Origin: Mesobacillus sp. S13
Lineage (GTDB): Bacteria > Bacillota > Bacilli > Bacillales > Cytobacillaceae
Direction: 5' to 3'
NCBI RefSeq assembly: GCF_020422885.1
Contig: NZ_CP084622.1
Location: forward strand, 296,001 to 360,000
DNA: 64,000 nt
The position numbers and the translations under genes are program-made. The notes under the pieces are model-generated. The model ran no database searches, was not told the origin of the DNA, and saw only the letters and a program-made list of their open reading frames with translations. Position 1 is the first letter of the stretch. Every line of letters begins with the position of its first letter. Positions 20,164 to 31,676 of this stretch are shown here, piece by piece.

Positions 20164-20301
20164 CGCTATATAAATGAAAAAGTCGCTATATAATCGAAAA
20201 AGTCGCTATAAAAATGGAAATTCCGCTATATAAATCAGATTTGCGCTATATAAACAAAAATGTCGCTATATAATCAGATTTTCGCTTTAAAAATTAATTT
20301 T
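20164..20301 (+). repeat. Array B: seven 20-bp repeats with core CGCTATATAA
   Basis: Cores begin at 20164, 20184, 20204, 20224, 20244, 20264 and 20283. The spacing is exactly 20 bases five times and 19 once. The core CGCTATA is conserved, with a degenerate last copy (CGCTTTA). The remaining 10-13 bases of each unit vary and are A-rich. The array follows the yerC terminator directly. Confidence 0.9.
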
Positions 20302-20374
20302 GGATTATATCAGGGGTAAATCTTCTCGTTAAATCATAAAAAAAGACTGGAAAAAAGTACTGATTATTTCCAGT

Positions 20375-20487
20375 TCGCCAATAAAATTGTGAACTTCGCC
20401 AATAAAAATTAAAAATCGCCAATAAATTTGTGAACTTCGCCAATAAAACTTGAAAATCGCCAATTAATTTGTGAACTTCGCCAATAA
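20375..20487 (+). repeat. Array C: six repeats with core TCGCCAATAAA, alternating 21 and 20 bp
   Basis: CGCCAAT begins at 20376, 20397, 20417, 20438, 20458 and 20479, a strict 21/20/21/20/21 alternation. Odd units end in TTGTGAACTT and even units in AAAAAT, so the true unit is a 41-bp dimer repeated about three times. The array lies 75 bases upstream of the symporter gene. Confidence 0.9.
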
Positions 20488-20551
20488 ACCAGGTTAATAG
20501 CTAACTGTTAAGGGTAGGGGGTAGGTAATACATACATATTGGAGTGAGTTG

Positions 20552-21979
20552 ATGGGGGCAAGTTTGACGGTTATTGCAATTGTGATCATTTATTTAGGAA
20601 TTATGATCCTGATTGGGTACATATCTTCGAAAAAGATCAATGATAATGAGGATTTCCTTGTGGCGGGCCGGAAGATGGGTCCGTGGCTGCTGGCGGGAAG
20701 TCTCGCTGCGACCGAGGTTGGCGGCGGCTCTTCTCTCGGGGTGGTGGAAAAAGCGTATGGTGATTGGGGACTTTCGGCCGTATGGTATGTGATCACGATG
20801 GCGATTGCGTTCATCGTGTTGGCGTTCCTCGCACCAATGTTGCGCGAAGCGGCAGTAAAAACGGTACCTGAATACTTCCGCAGGCGATATGGCAAAGCGA
20901 ATTCACTCGTAACATCGATTATCATGCTGCTGCCGATGGTGGGACTGACTGCGGTTCAGTTCATCGCATCGGCGACGATTCTATCGGTCATGACCGGATG
21001 GAGCTATATCGTTTCAGTCATCATCGTGACGGTAGTTGTCACGTTATACAGCGTCATGGGTGGGATGTACAGCGTTGTGTATACCGATGTCGTCCAGTGG
21101 ATTTTTATCATTGTCGGGATGGCACTGATCATTCCGTTCACGCTCCAGGCTGGCGGCGGGTTCGAGCAGGTGACGGCCAATATCCCCGAAGCCAAATGGA
21201 GCCTTGTTGATGGTGCCGGCTGGGGTACGATCATTGCGCTTGTCGTCATGTATATCGCGTCCTTCACGGTTGGCCAGGAGGCGGTCCAGCGCTATTACTC
21301 AGCCAAGGACGGAAAGGCTGCGAAGCAAGCTTCCTATATAACTTCGATCGTCTACGTGCTGTTCGCGTTCATCCCGGCAGTCATCGGACTATTCATGTAT
21401 GGGATGGTTGAGAATGGCCAGATCGACGGGACAACGCTAATGGAAAGAGGCGGGCAGTATGCATTGCCGTTACTGGCAATGGAGGTGCTGCCGGATGTGG
21501 TCACAGGCATCCTGTTCGCCGCGCTGATTTCGGCGACGATGTCGAGTGCATCCAGTAATCTATTGGCGGCGGGCTCCATTTTTACAAATGATATCTACCA
21601 TCAATACGTCAACAAGAAGGCCGCTGACGGGAAACTCTTAAAAATGGTACGCTATACGATGTATGTTGTTTCGGGTTTCGCACTGCTGACTGCGATTTGG
21701 AATGTGTCGGATATTATTACGCTATTGATGTTCTCTTTTACATTGAGAGCGGGCGGTGCCTTCATTCCTTATGTGCTCGGGCATATTTGGGAAAAAGCGA
21801 CCCCGGCAGGCAGCCTGGCATCCTTATTCCTTGGAAGTCTGGCAGTCTATCTTGGCGAAAAAGAGATCATCAGCTTCTTCGGACTTGATCCTATTTATCT
21901 CGCGTTGATTGTCAGCGGAATCAGTTTCTATGTTTTTTCACGATTATTCACAGAGCAATACGAGCACCGGGATTTATGA
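20552..21979 (+). CDS. Sodium:solute symporter family transporter
   Basis: The 475-residue protein is a member of the SSS (LeuT-fold) family with about 13 membrane helices. It carries the family signature region GRKMGPWLLAGSLAATEVGGGSS near residues 41-63. SYTD-type sequence appears as YSVVYTDVVQWIFIIVG, and a conserved FAALISATMSSASSNLLAAGS segment follows. It is not closely PutP-like: substrate-site residues typical of proline carriers are not evident, so the substrate is left open. ATG at 20552 has GGAGTGA upstream. Two repeat arrays occupy the upstream intergenic region and a terminator follows. Confidence 0.88.
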   Translation: MGASLTVIAIVIIYLGIMILIGYISSKKINDNEDFLVAGRKMGPWLLAGSLAATEVGGGSSLGVVEKAYGDWGLSAVWYVITMAIAFIVLAFLAPMLREAAVKTVPEYFRRRYGKANSLVTSIIMLLPMVGLTAVQFIASATILSVMTGWSYIVSVIIVTVVVTLYSVMGGMYSVVYTDVVQWIFIIVGMALIIPFTLQAGGGFEQVTANIPEAKWSLVDGAGWGTIIALVVMYIASFTVGQEAVQRYYSAKDGKAAKQASYITSIVYVLFAFIPAVIGLFMYGMVENGQIDGTTLMERGGQYALPLLAMEVLPDVVTGILFAALISATMSSASSNLLAAGSIFTNDIYHQYVNKKAADGKLLKMVRYTMYVVSGFALLTAIWNVSDIITLLMFSFTLRAGGAFIPYVLGHIWEKATPAGSLASLFLGSLAVYLGEKEIISFFGLDPIYLALIVSGISFYVFSRLFTEQYEHRDL

Positions 21980-21988
21980 TTTTTCACC

Positions 21989-22020
21989 AAAAAGCGTTCC
22001 CACATTCGGAGCGCTTTTTT
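21989..22020 (+). terminator. Terminator after the symporter gene
   Basis: AAAAGCGTTCC and GGAGCGCTTTT form a stem with one wobble around CACATTC, followed by further T residues. Confidence 0.85.
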
Positions 22021-22098
22021 CATATGTTTCCTTTTTTATATATACACAACAAATGCTATAATGGTGGAATGGATATATAGAATGGGGGCAATTCAAGG

Positions 22099-22785
22099 AT
22101 GTACGATGTTCGCGAGTGGAGACATGTGTTCAAACTCGATCCAAATAAAGAGATAACTGATGAAAAATTAGATAGAATTTGCGAGTCGGGAACGGACGCG
22201 ATCATGGTCGGAGGCACGGATGGAGTCACTCTTGAAGGTGTCCTTGATTTGATGTCCAGGGTACGCCGTTACACGGTTCCGTGCATTCTTGAGGTTTCGA
22301 CTATTGATTCAATCACGCCGGGATTCGATTTTTATTTTATCCCGACAGTGCTGAATAGCGGCAAACCGCAGTGGATCACAGGTCTGCACCATGAAGCGGT
22401 CAAAGAGTATGGCGACCTGATGGATTGGGACGAGCTGAAAATGGAAGGCTATTGCATCCTGAATCCGGATTGTAAGGCTGCCAAGCTGACTGAGGCGAAG
22501 ACCGAGCTTTCGATTGATGATGTGCGGGCTTACGCGATGATGGCGGAGAAAATGTTCAACCTGCCGATTTTTTATTTGGAATACAGCGGGACATATGGGA
22601 ATCCTGAATATGTGGAAGCAGCCAAAGGTGTGCTCGACAACACGGTCCTCTTTTACGGCGGCGGGATTGAAACAGCAAAGCAGGCAGAAGAGATGGCCAG
22701 GCATGCCGATGTCATCGTGGTTGGGAATGTTGTTTACAGCAACCTTGACGAAGCATTGAAGACCGTAGCTACTGTGAAAAAATAA
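22099..22785 (+). CDS. pcrB: Heptaprenylglyceryl phosphate synthase PcrB
   Basis: PcrB transfers a heptaprenyl group from heptaprenyl diphosphate to sn-glycerol-1-phosphate, giving an archaeal-type ether lipid precursor. The 228-residue TIM-barrel protein shows MVGGTDGVT, a long [19 protein letters not shown] segment (about residues 155-173) and the phosphate-binding [12 protein letters not shown] followed by [11 protein letters not shown]. It lies 76 bases upstream of pcrA, as in other Bacillaceae, and is probably co-transcribed with it. Confidence 0.95.
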   Translation: MYDVREWRHVFKLDPNKEITDEKLDRICESGTDAIMVGGTDGVTLEGVLDLMSRVRRYTVPCILEVSTIDSITPGFDFYFIPTVLNSGKPQWITGLHHEAVKEYGDLMDWDELKMEGYCILNPDCKAAKLTEAKTELSIDDVRAYAMMAEKMFNLPIFYLEYSGTYGNPEYVEAAKGVLDNTVLFYGGGIETAKQAEEMARHADVIVVGNVVYSNLDEALKTVATVKK

Positions 22786-22860
22786 GCTGATAGACAAGTT
22801 GTTTGTTACACTGTTTTGAGATAAAATAAGAACAAATGTTTGTATGGTGGTGGTGAGCAA

Positions 22861-25113
22861 GTGCAATTTTTAACGGATAAATTATTGAATGGCTTGAACC
22901 CGGAGCAGCAGAAGGCTGTCAAGACAGTGGATGGACCGCTGCTCTTAATGGCTGGTGCCGGCTCTGGTAAAACAAGAGTTTTAACACATAGAATTGCGTA
23001 TTTAATGGTGGAAAAAGGGGTAAATCCTTATAACATCCTTGCGATTACGTTTACGAATAAGGCAGCGCGCGAAATGCGCGAGAGAATCCAGAAGATGATG
23101 GGCGGCGCGGCAGACGATATCTGGATTTCGACGTTCCACTCGATGTGTGTGCGGATTTTGCGCAGGGACATTGACCGTCTCGGATACAACCGAAACTTCA
23201 CGATCCTTGACTCGACTGACCAGCAATCGGTCATCAAGTCGATTTTGAAGGACAAGAATATGGATCCGAAAAAGTATGATCCACGTGCGATCCTTGGAAC
23301 GATGAGCTCGGCGAAGAACGAATTGATTACGCCTGAGGAATATGCGAAGACGGCGGGGGATTATTTTTCCCAGAAGGTCAGTGATGTGTATACGGAGTAC
23401 CAGCGCAGGCTTCGCAAAAATAACGCGCTCGATTTCGATGATCTGATCATGACGACAATCACGCTGTTCATCCGCGTGCCGGAAGTGCTGGAGTACTACC
23501 AGCGCAAGTTCCAGTACATTCATGTCGATGAGTACCAGGATACGAACAGGGCACAATACATGCTGGTAAAATTGCTGGCGCAAAGATTCCAGAACCTATG
23601 TGTAGTAGGTGACTCGGACCAGTCGATTTATCGCTGGCGCGGTGCGGATATCACGAATATCCTATCATTTGAAAAAGACTATCCAAGGGCAAGTGTGATT
23701 TTGCTTGAGCAGAACTATCGCTCGACGAAGAAGATTTTGCTGGCGGCAAATATGGTCATCCAGAACAATATGAACCGAAAGCCGAAAAACCTTTGGACCG
23801 AAAACGCAGAGGGCAACAAAATCATGTACTATCGAGCGGACAGCGAACAGGGCGAGGCGCAGTTTGTCATTGGGAAAATCCAGGAGCAGCTTCGCAATGG
23901 CCGCAAGCTGTCTGATATCGCGATTCTCTATCGTACGAACGCCCAGTCCCGTGTGATTGAGGAATCTTTCCTGAAGTCGAACATCGATTACTCAATCGTT
24001 GGCGGCATCAAGTTCTATGACAGAAAAGAAATCAAGGACATCCTTGCATATCTGCGTCTGATTTCCAACCCGGATGATGATATCAGCCTGCAGAGGATCA
24101 TCAATGTTCCGAAGCGTGCGATTGGTTCAACTTCTATTGATAAAATCGCCAACTTTGCGACCATGCATGATCTGTCGATGTTCCAGGCGCTCGAAACGAT
24201 CGAAATGATCGGACTGAGCCCAAAGGCGGAAAAAGCAGCAGCCGAATTCCGCAATCTGGTCAGCAATTACACTCATCAGCAGGAATACCTGTCAGTGACC
24301 GAGCTGGTAGAGGAAGTACTTGAGAAAACTGGCTATCGTGACATGCTGAAGGCGGAAAAATCGCTGGAGTCACAGAGCCGTCTTGAAAACATAGATGAAT
24401 TTTTAACGGTAACAAAGAGCTTTGAAGAAAGCAGTGAAGATAAGAGCCTTGTCGCGTTCCTGACGGATTTGGCGCTTGTTGCTGATATCGACCGCCTGGA
24501 TGATGACGGCCAACAAAAAACCGATTTCGTCACATTGATGACACTGCACTCAGCCAAGGGACTTGAGTTCCCGGTTGTCTTCCTGATCGGAATGGAAGAG
24601 GGAGTATTCCCGCACAGCCGCTCCCTTATGGAGGAGGATGAGATGGAGGAAGAACGCCGTCTTGCCTACGTGGGAATCACTCGTGCTGAAGAAGAGCTCT
24701 TCATCACGAATGCACAGATGCGTACCCTTTTCGGCCGTACGAATATGAATCCGGAATCACGGTTCATCAAGGAGATACCGGCCGATTTGGTTGAAGACGC
24801 TGTGCCAAAAGTCAGAAGGCCTGCACCAACGAGCGGTGGAAGACCTGCACCAATGAGTGGTGGCAGACCAGGCACTTCAGCAAGACCGTCCATGCCAACT
24901 CGCGGAGCTGTTTCCCGTCCGGTCGCAGCAGCAAGTGGCGGCGAAGGCATCGAATGGAAGGTTGGCGACAAAGCACAGCATGGCAAGTGGGGAACAGGGA
25001 CCGTTGTCAGCGTAAAAGGTTCCGGAGAAGGAACGGAGCTTGATATCGCATTCCCGAGCCCAACAGGAATCAAACGATTGCTGGCCAAGTTCGCACCGAT
25101 TACAAAGGCGTAA
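22861..25113 (+). CDS. pcrA: ATP-dependent DNA helicase PcrA
   Basis: PcrA is an SF1A 3'-5' helicase used in repair and rolling-circle replication and for clearing proteins from DNA. The 750-residue chain contains Walker [13 protein letters not shown], motif Ia FTNKAAREM, motif [15 protein letters not shown], motif [17 protein letters not shown] and motif [15 protein letters not shown] Gly/Pro/Arg-rich linker leads to the C-terminal Tudor-like domain ([20 protein letters not shown]), which contacts RNA polymerase in related proteins. GTG at 22861 is the likely start, as the product then begins [27 protein letters not shown] lies just upstream. Confidence 0.96.
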   Translation: MQFLTDKLLNGLNPEQQKAVKTVDGPLLLMAGAGSGKTRVLTHRIAYLMVEKGVNPYNILAITFTNKAAREMRERIQKMMGGAADDIWISTFHSMCVRILRRDIDRLGYNRNFTILDSTDQQSVIKSILKDKNMDPKKYDPRAILGTMSSAKNELITPEEYAKTAGDYFSQKVSDVYTEYQRRLRKNNALDFDDLIMTTITLFIRVPEVLEYYQRKFQYIHVDEYQDTNRAQYMLVKLLAQRFQNLCVVGDSDQSIYRWRGADITNILSFEKDYPRASVILLEQNYRSTKKILLAANMVIQNNMNRKPKNLWTENAEGNKIMYYRADSEQGEAQFVIGKIQEQLRNGRKLSDIAILYRTNAQSRVIEESFLKSNIDYSIVGGIKFYDRKEIKDILAYLRLISNPDDDISLQRIINVPKRAIGSTSIDKIANFATMHDLSMFQALETIEMIGLSPKAEKAAAEFRNLVSNYTHQQEYLSVTELVEEVLEKTGYRDMLKAEKSLESQSRLENIDEFLTVTKSFEESSEDKSLVAFLTDLALVADIDRLDDDGQQKTDFVTLMTLHSAKGLEFPVVFLIGMEEGVFPHSRSLMEEDEMEEERRLAYVGITRAEEELFITNAQMRTLFGRTNMNPESRFIKEIPADLVEDAVPKVRRPAPTSGGRPAPMSGGRPGTSARPSMPTRGAVSRPVAAASGGEGIEWKVGDKAQHGKWGTGTVVSVKGSGEGTELDIAFPSPTGIKRLLAKFAPITKA

Positions 25114-25136
25114 ACTATTTTTATAACATTGAATAC

Positions 25137-27343
<2,207 letters not shown>

Positions 27344-27357
27344 GAGGTGTACACGCC

Positions 27358-28575
27358 ATGAGGAAGCTCTCAATGGTCGCTCTATCTCTTGTCCTTCTGC
27401 TGACGGCCTGCGCCCCGAATTTTCAAAAGCAGGAAGAGGTCGTCCAGGAGAAGGATGATGAAACAAAGGAAAAAGCGATTATCCCGAAATATAAAATTTC
27501 GGACAAATACTACCGTACCATTATGCCGTTCGAGCCTGGGGAAGCTCGCGGCATGGTCGTCAACAATCTGAATACGCGTTATGACATCACTGAGTTCGAA
27601 ACGGGACTGATGCGGGTTGCCCAAAATTCTTTCCCGACAGACAAGTATGTCTTTAAAGAAGGCCAGTATCTCAAACGCAACGCTGTATCATCCTGGCTGG
27701 AGCGTGAAATGACTCCGGCACAGGTAGAGGCAAAGAAAAAAGAATTACAGGCTAAGGCTAAAAAAGAAGGTAGTAATAGAAAGATTACAGTGGAAAATCT
27801 GGGTCTGAATCCTGCCAATCCTGGGAAGGGTGATGCCCACGAACAGAATAAAAAGAATCCTATTTATCTGGCGCATATCCTCGAGCATAATTACCTCGTC
27901 CAATCAGGGAAAGAGGATACGTACCAGCTTGGCGGCATCGCAATCGGACTGGCGCTGAACTCTGTTCACTATTATCAAGTGGAACAATATGGGGCAGTAT
28001 ATGAGAAGAATATTTCCCGATCCGTTCTTGAAGCGGAAGGGAAGAAGATCGCCCAGGAAGTCGTCAACAGGATTAGAGGAATCGACGAGTTAAAAAATGT
28101 CCCGATCACCATCGGATTGTTTGAACAGGAAAGCCGCTCTTCTGTTGTACCTGGCAACTTTTTCACCTATGCGGAGGTATCCCAGGGCAGCAACAATATC
28201 GGCAGCTGGAAGGATGTAAAGGAAGAATACATCCTGTTTCCGTCAGATGAAGCTGAGAAGGAACACAGGGATGACCTGACATTCTTCCAGAACTTTAAAC
28301 AGGATGTTGAGGAGTATTTCCCTAACTTCAATGGCGTCATCGGCAAGGGCTTTTACCTGGATGGCCAGCTTCAGGAAATAAACATTGAAATACCGATCCA
28401 GTTTTATGGCGAAGCCGAGGCAATTGGCTTCACTCAGTATGTGACAGGACTGGTCATGGAACACTTCCCTAATTATATTTCCGTGCAGATCAGCGTTTCA
28501 TCTGTACTGGGACAGGAAGCCCTGATCGTGAAAAAGCCAGACCAGGACGAACCATTTGTGCATATCTATCAGTAA
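27358..28575 (+). CDS. camS: CamS-family sex pheromone lipoprotein (YerH)
   Basis: The 405-residue protein opens with a lipoprotein signal peptide (MRKLSMVALSLVLLLTAC, lipobox LLTAC), followed by a charged linker and the CamS domain. In staphylococci and enterococci the signal peptides of this family can be processed to pheromone heptapeptides; whether this happens here is unknown. Family landmarks are MVVNNLNTRYDITEFETGLMR, HILEHNYLVQSGK and PITIGLFEQES. The gene follows ligA by 14 bases and is likely co-transcribed with it. A terminator follows. Confidence 0.9.
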   Translation: MRKLSMVALSLVLLLTACAPNFQKQEEVVQEKDDETKEKAIIPKYKISDKYYRTIMPFEPGEARGMVVNNLNTRYDITEFETGLMRVAQNSFPTDKYVFKEGQYLKRNAVSSWLEREMTPAQVEAKKKELQAKAKKEGSNRKITVENLGLNPANPGKGDAHEQNKKNPIYLAHILEHNYLVQSGKEDTYQLGGIAIGLALNSVHYYQVEQYGAVYEKNISRSVLEAEGKKIAQEVVNRIRGIDELKNVPITIGLFEQESRSSVVPGNFFTYAEVSQGSNNIGSWKDVKEEYILFPSDEAEKEHRDDLTFFQNFKQDVEEYFPNFNGVIGKGFYLDGQLQEINIEIPIQFYGEAEAIGFTQYVTGLVMEHFPNYISVQISVSSVLGQEALIVKKPDQDEPFVHIYQ

Positions 28576-28581
28576 GATGAG

Positions 28582-28610
28582 GCAAGGAGCTGAGGCTCTT
28601 TGCTTTTTTT
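28582..28610 (+). terminator. Terminator after camS
   Basis: GCAAGGAGC (28582-28590) pairs with GCTCTTTGC (28595-28603) with one G-U pair across a TGAG loop, followed by seven T residues. Confidence 0.88.
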
Positions 28611-28671
28611 ATGGAAAACGTGTATCGAACTTATCTGTTTCATCGTCCTATTTTTAAGGAGGCGGAGGGAA

Positions 28672-29139
28672 GTGAAGAGACACGTTCTGAGTTTATTGGT
28701 TGTGATTTTGTTGCTGGCAGGATGTTCAAACATGGCAATTTCTGATGAAGATGGACAGGAAATTGAAAGATACATACGTCAAGAGGTGATGAGTCCTAAT
28801 TTTGGCGGAGAAATCTTCACTGCATATGAAATACTAGCTTCCAATAAAGAGAAGGATGAAATTTACTTATGGGCATTGATCATGGAGTATTATAAAGAGG
28901 GTGCCGACGTCGAGCAAGGTTCAGGGATGTCAGTGCCTATGGTCCTGAAGGTCGATCGAAGTGAAGGCGCCTTTAAAGTAACCGGCCACACCCTGCCGAG
29001 GGATGGCAGCTTTTACGCTGATGATATAAAAGACATGTTTCCTTATTTTGCTGAGCTCAAAGCCCTCGATTACCCCTCCAATCATATCAAAAAGTTGATT
29101 GCAGAAGTTGAAACCCAGGTCGCTGAAAAGTTGAATTAA
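28672..29139 (+). CDS. Small lipoprotein of unknown function
   Basis: From the GTG at 28672 the product has 155 residues and starts MKRHVLSLLVVILLLAGC, a clear lipoprotein signal with lipobox LLAGC. A very strong Shine-Dalgarno (AAGGAGGCGGAGG) precedes it. A longer frame beginning 72 bases upstream would bury the signal peptide and is rejected. The mature part is acidic and mixed alpha-beta, with no motif I can name. It follows the camS terminator, so it probably has its own promoter. It should be anchored on the outer membrane face. Confidence 0.75.
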   Translation: MKRHVLSLLVVILLLAGCSNMAISDEDGQEIERYIRQEVMSPNFGGEIFTAYEILASNKEKDEIYLWALIMEYYKEGADVEQGSGMSVPMVLKVDRSEGAFKVTGHTLPRDGSFYADDIKDMFPYFAELKALDYPSNHIKKLIAEVETQVAEKLN

Positions 29140-29154
29140 GGGATTGGAAAAAGA

Positions 29155-29178
29155 GGCAAAGAGCCGGTGCTCTTTGCC
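29155..29178 (-). terminator. Terminator between convergent lipoprotein and DinB-like genes
   Basis: GGCAAAGAGC and GCTCTTTGCC form a perfect 10-bp stem around CGGT. Read on the minus strand it is followed by TCTTTTTCC, so it mainly serves the DinB-like gene. The + side lacks a good U run. Confidence 0.78.
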
Positions 29179-29180
29179 TG

Positions 29181-29639
29181 TTATATACACTTTTTAATAT
29201 CAAGGATGGTCTGTAAATGCATGCCTTCATGGAAAATGGTCCGCACCAGGACTTGCTCGATTGTATGCATGCCCATTTCGGTTGGGGCGAATTCCTCTTC
29301 CAATCGCTCACCATAAGAATCTTTTATTCTCGATGGCTGCGTCTTCAGCAATTCTTTTAACTCGCTGACGGACGGAGTTTCCTCTGTAAAATTGGCCGGG
29401 GAGGTGCCATAGCCGAACCAGGACTTGAACTCTTCGGGAACGTCTGCGGGTTCCTTGGTGACCGCCTGGATCCACAAATATTGATCAAGGTAAATATGCC
29501 CGAGGTTCCAGCGGATATTATTGTTGAAGCCTGAAGGGATAATCTCCGCATCTTCCTCAGAAACTGTCTCTGCCACGCCTAAAATATAGCTGCGATAGGA
29601 TTCCAACTGATTAAACAAAACTTCATGCCGTTTTCTCAT
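29181..29639 (-). CDS. DinB/YfiT-like four-helix metal-binding protein
   Basis: The 152-residue product has the DinB superfamily fold pattern. Three histidines in NLGHIYLDQ (about residue 47) and FHEGMHLQTILDIK (about 138 and 142) match the usual metal triad. Despite the name, the family is not DNA polymerase IV; it groups with bacillithiol-dependent transferases and related proteins. A thiol-transferase role is possible but not shown. The gene stands alone on the minus strand, with a GGGG Shine-Dalgarno and its own terminator. Confidence 0.82.
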   Translation of the reverse strand: MRKRHEVLFNQLESYRSYILGVAETVSEEDAEIIPSGFNNNIRWNLGHIYLDQYLWIQAVTKEPADVPEEFKSWFGYGTSPANFTEETPSVSELKELLKTQPSRIKDSYGERLEEEFAPTEMGMHTIEQVLVRTIFHEGMHLQTILDIKKCI

Positions 29640-29736
29640 GTAAAATAGACCCCTTTTTTAAATGATAGATAAATATTCGCTAGATTAAGGGGATTCCCTG
29701 CTGATTATTCGTGTGATTTTACTACTGTAATCATTT

Positions 29737-29852
29737 TATTGGCGAAAATAAAATTATATCGACCACATTTTTAAATATATCGACCACATTTTCGAATATA
29801 TCAGCGGATTTTATAAAATATCGACCACTTTCACCATTTTATCGACCAACTC
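29737..29852 (+). repeat. Array D: six 20-21 bp repeats with core TATCGACCAC
   Basis: Units begin at 29757, 29778, 29799, 29819 and 29840, a spacing of 21, 21, 20 and 21 bases. A degenerate first copy, TATTGGCGA, lies at 29737. That first copy is the reverse complement of the Array C core. The array fills the upstream region of rocA, about 90 bases before its promoter. The rest of the 29640-30014 gap holds the rocA promoter and nothing else I can support. Confidence 0.85.
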
Positions 29853-29942
29853 TGTAACAAGCCCAAAAGTCGGCTGAATTACAATATTGCCATAATAAAT
29901 AATGTGAAAATTTGCAATCCAAGACTTGCTAGTACGTTGTCA

Positions 29943-29972
29943 TTGAACACTATAAGACTCTCATGATAGAAT
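29943..29972 (+). promoter_or_regulatory. Candidate sigma-A promoter of rocA
   Basis: TTGAAC (29943-29948) and TAGAAT (29967-29972) are separated by 18 bases, about 40 bases upstream of the start codon. Confidence 0.45.
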
Positions 29973-29981
29973 GGGAAAGGA

Positions 29982-29997
29982 ATGAAAACGTTTTAAT
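29982..29997 (+). promoter_or_regulatory. Catabolite-responsive element (cre) upstream of rocA
   Basis: ATGAAAACGTTTTAAT matches the CcpA consensus (TGWAANCGNTNWCA) at most positions, including the central CG. It is just downstream of the likely -10 box, a roadblock position, which suggests glucose repression of proline and arginine catabolism. Confidence 0.55.
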
Positions 29998-30014
29998 ACA
30001 TAGGAGGGGATAGA

Positions 30015-31562
30015 ATGGTTCAGCCATACAAACACGAGCCTTTCACGAATTTTAAAGATGAGGAACACCGTGAAGGATACCTTACAGGATTGAAGACTGT
30101 AGAAGGCTATCTTGGCCAGGATTACGACTTGGTGATCGGCGGAGAGAGAATCTCGACTGAAGACAAGATTGTATCTTACAACCCATCCAATAAAGAAGAG
30201 GTTATTGGACGCGTCTCAAAAGCAAATCGCGATTTAGCTGAAAAAGCAATGCAGGCTGCTGTTGAAGCGTTCAAGACTTGGAGAAAAGTAAAACCTGAGA
30301 CACGTGCAGATGTATTATTCAAGGCTGCTGCAATCATTCGCCGCCGCAAGCATGAATTCTCAGCGCTTTTAACAAAAGAAGCAGGTAAGCCATGGAACGA
30401 GGCAGATGCTGATACAGCTGAAGCGATCGATTTCCTTGAGTACTATGCTCGCCAAATGCTAAAAATCAAAGACGGAATGCCAGTTAACAGCCGTCCAAAT
30501 GAATATAACCGTTATGATTACATTCCTCTTGGAGTAGGAATCGTCATTTCACCATGGAACTTCCCATTAGCGATCATGGCTGGTACTACTGTAGCAGCAA
30601 TCGTTGCTGGTAACACAGTTCTATTGAAGCCAGCTTCTACAACTCCAGTAGTTGCGGCTAAGTTCGTTGAAGTTATGGAAGAAGCAGGCCTTCCTGCAGG
30701 CGTCCTTAACTTTGTACCAGGAAGCGGCGCAGAAGTGGGCGACTACCTTGTTGACCACAAAGACACTCGTTTCGTAAGCTTCACAGGTTCACGTGATGTG
30801 GGTCTGCGTATTTACGAGCGCGCTTCTAAATTGAGCGAAGGCCAAATCTGGCTTAAGCGCGTCATCGCTGAAATGGGCGGAAAAGACACAATGGTTGTCG
30901 ATAAAGACGCTGATCTTGAATTGGCTGCTCAAGCGATCACTGCTTCTGCTTTTGGCTTCTCAGGACAAAAATGTTCTGCATGTTCACGTGCAGTTATCGT
31001 AGAAGATGTATACGACCAGGTTCTTAACCGCGTCGTTGAATTGACAAATGAGCTTAAGCTTGACGATCCAACAGACCAAAGCACATTCATGGGTCCTGTA
31101 AATGACCAGGGTGCATTTGACAAGATCATGAGCTACATCGAAATCGGCAAGGAAGAGGGCCGTTTGATGACTGGTGGCGAAGGAGACAGCTCTAAAGGCT
31201 ACTTCATCAAGCCAACAGTATTCGCTGACCTTGATCCAAAAGCCCGTATCATGCAGGAAGAAATCTTCGGACCGGTTGTCGCTTTCGCAAAAGCGAAGGA
31301 TTTCGACCATGCTCTTGAAATCGCAAACAACACTGAATACGGCCTGACTGGAGCTGTTATCACTCGTAACCGTGAAAACATCCAGAAGGCACGTGAAGAT
31401 TTCCATGTCGGAAACCTTTACTTCAACCGCGGCTGCACAGGCGCAATCGTAGGTTACCAGCCATTCGGCGGCTTCAACATGTCAGGAACAGATTCAAAAG
31501 CTGGCGGACCAGACTATCTGCTTCTTCACATGCAAGCGAAGACTACTTCTGAAATGTACTAA
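30015..31562 (+). CDS. rocA: L-glutamate gamma-semialdehyde dehydrogenase (P5C dehydrogenase)
   Basis: The 515-residue protein oxidises pyrroline-5-carboxylate/glutamate semialdehyde to glutamate with NAD, the final step of proline and arginine breakdown. Signatures are [20 protein letters not shown] (about residues 176-195), [15 protein letters not shown] with the general-base glutamate (about 286-300), and the catalytic cysteine in [15 protein letters not shown] (about 316-330). The Shine-Dalgarno is AGGAGGGG. Codon use is noticeably richer in the optimal-type codons than in neighbouring genes, suggesting high expression. A cre site and a repeat array lie upstream and a terminator follows. 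Confidence 0.95.
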   Translation: MVQPYKHEPFTNFKDEEHREGYLTGLKTVEGYLGQDYDLVIGGERISTEDKIVSYNPSNKEEVIGRVSKANRDLAEKAMQAAVEAFKTWRKVKPETRADVLFKAAAIIRRRKHEFSALLTKEAGKPWNEADADTAEAIDFLEYYARQMLKIKDGMPVNSRPNEYNRYDYIPLGVGIVISPWNFPLAIMAGTTVAAIVAGNTVLLKPASTTPVVAAKFVEVMEEAGLPAGVLNFVPGSGAEVGDYLVDHKDTRFVSFTGSRDVGLRIYERASKLSEGQIWLKRVIAEMGGKDTMVVDKDADLELAAQAITASAFGFSGQKCSACSRAVIVEDVYDQVLNRVVELTNELKLDDPTDQSTFMGPVNDQGAFDKIMSYIEIGKEEGRLMTGGEGDSSKGYFIKPTVFADLDPKARIMQEEIFGPVVAFAKAKDFDHALEIANNTEYGLTGAVITRNRENIQKAREDFHVGNLYFNRGCTGAIVGYQPFGGFNMSGTDSKAGGPDYLLLHMQAKTTSEMY

Positions 31563-31572
31563 TATAGAAATG

Positions 31573-31606
31573 GAATCCCCTTCTCGTTTTGAGAGGGGAT
31601 TTTTTC
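31573..31606 (+). terminator. Terminator after rocA
   Basis: AATCCCCTTCTC and GAGAGGGGATT form a long stem around GTTTT, followed by T residues. Confidence 0.9.
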
Positions 31607-31676
31607 AATTTAAGGGAATGTGATGATATGTCCTTTGATATAATTAGGTAAAATTATCCTAATTGGAGTTGGTGCT

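Noticed and set aside
20552..21979. Calling the symporter putP or opuE.
   Set aside because: The true PutP-like protein is at 45688-47163. This paralogue lacks the same substrate-site segment, so the substrate is left open.
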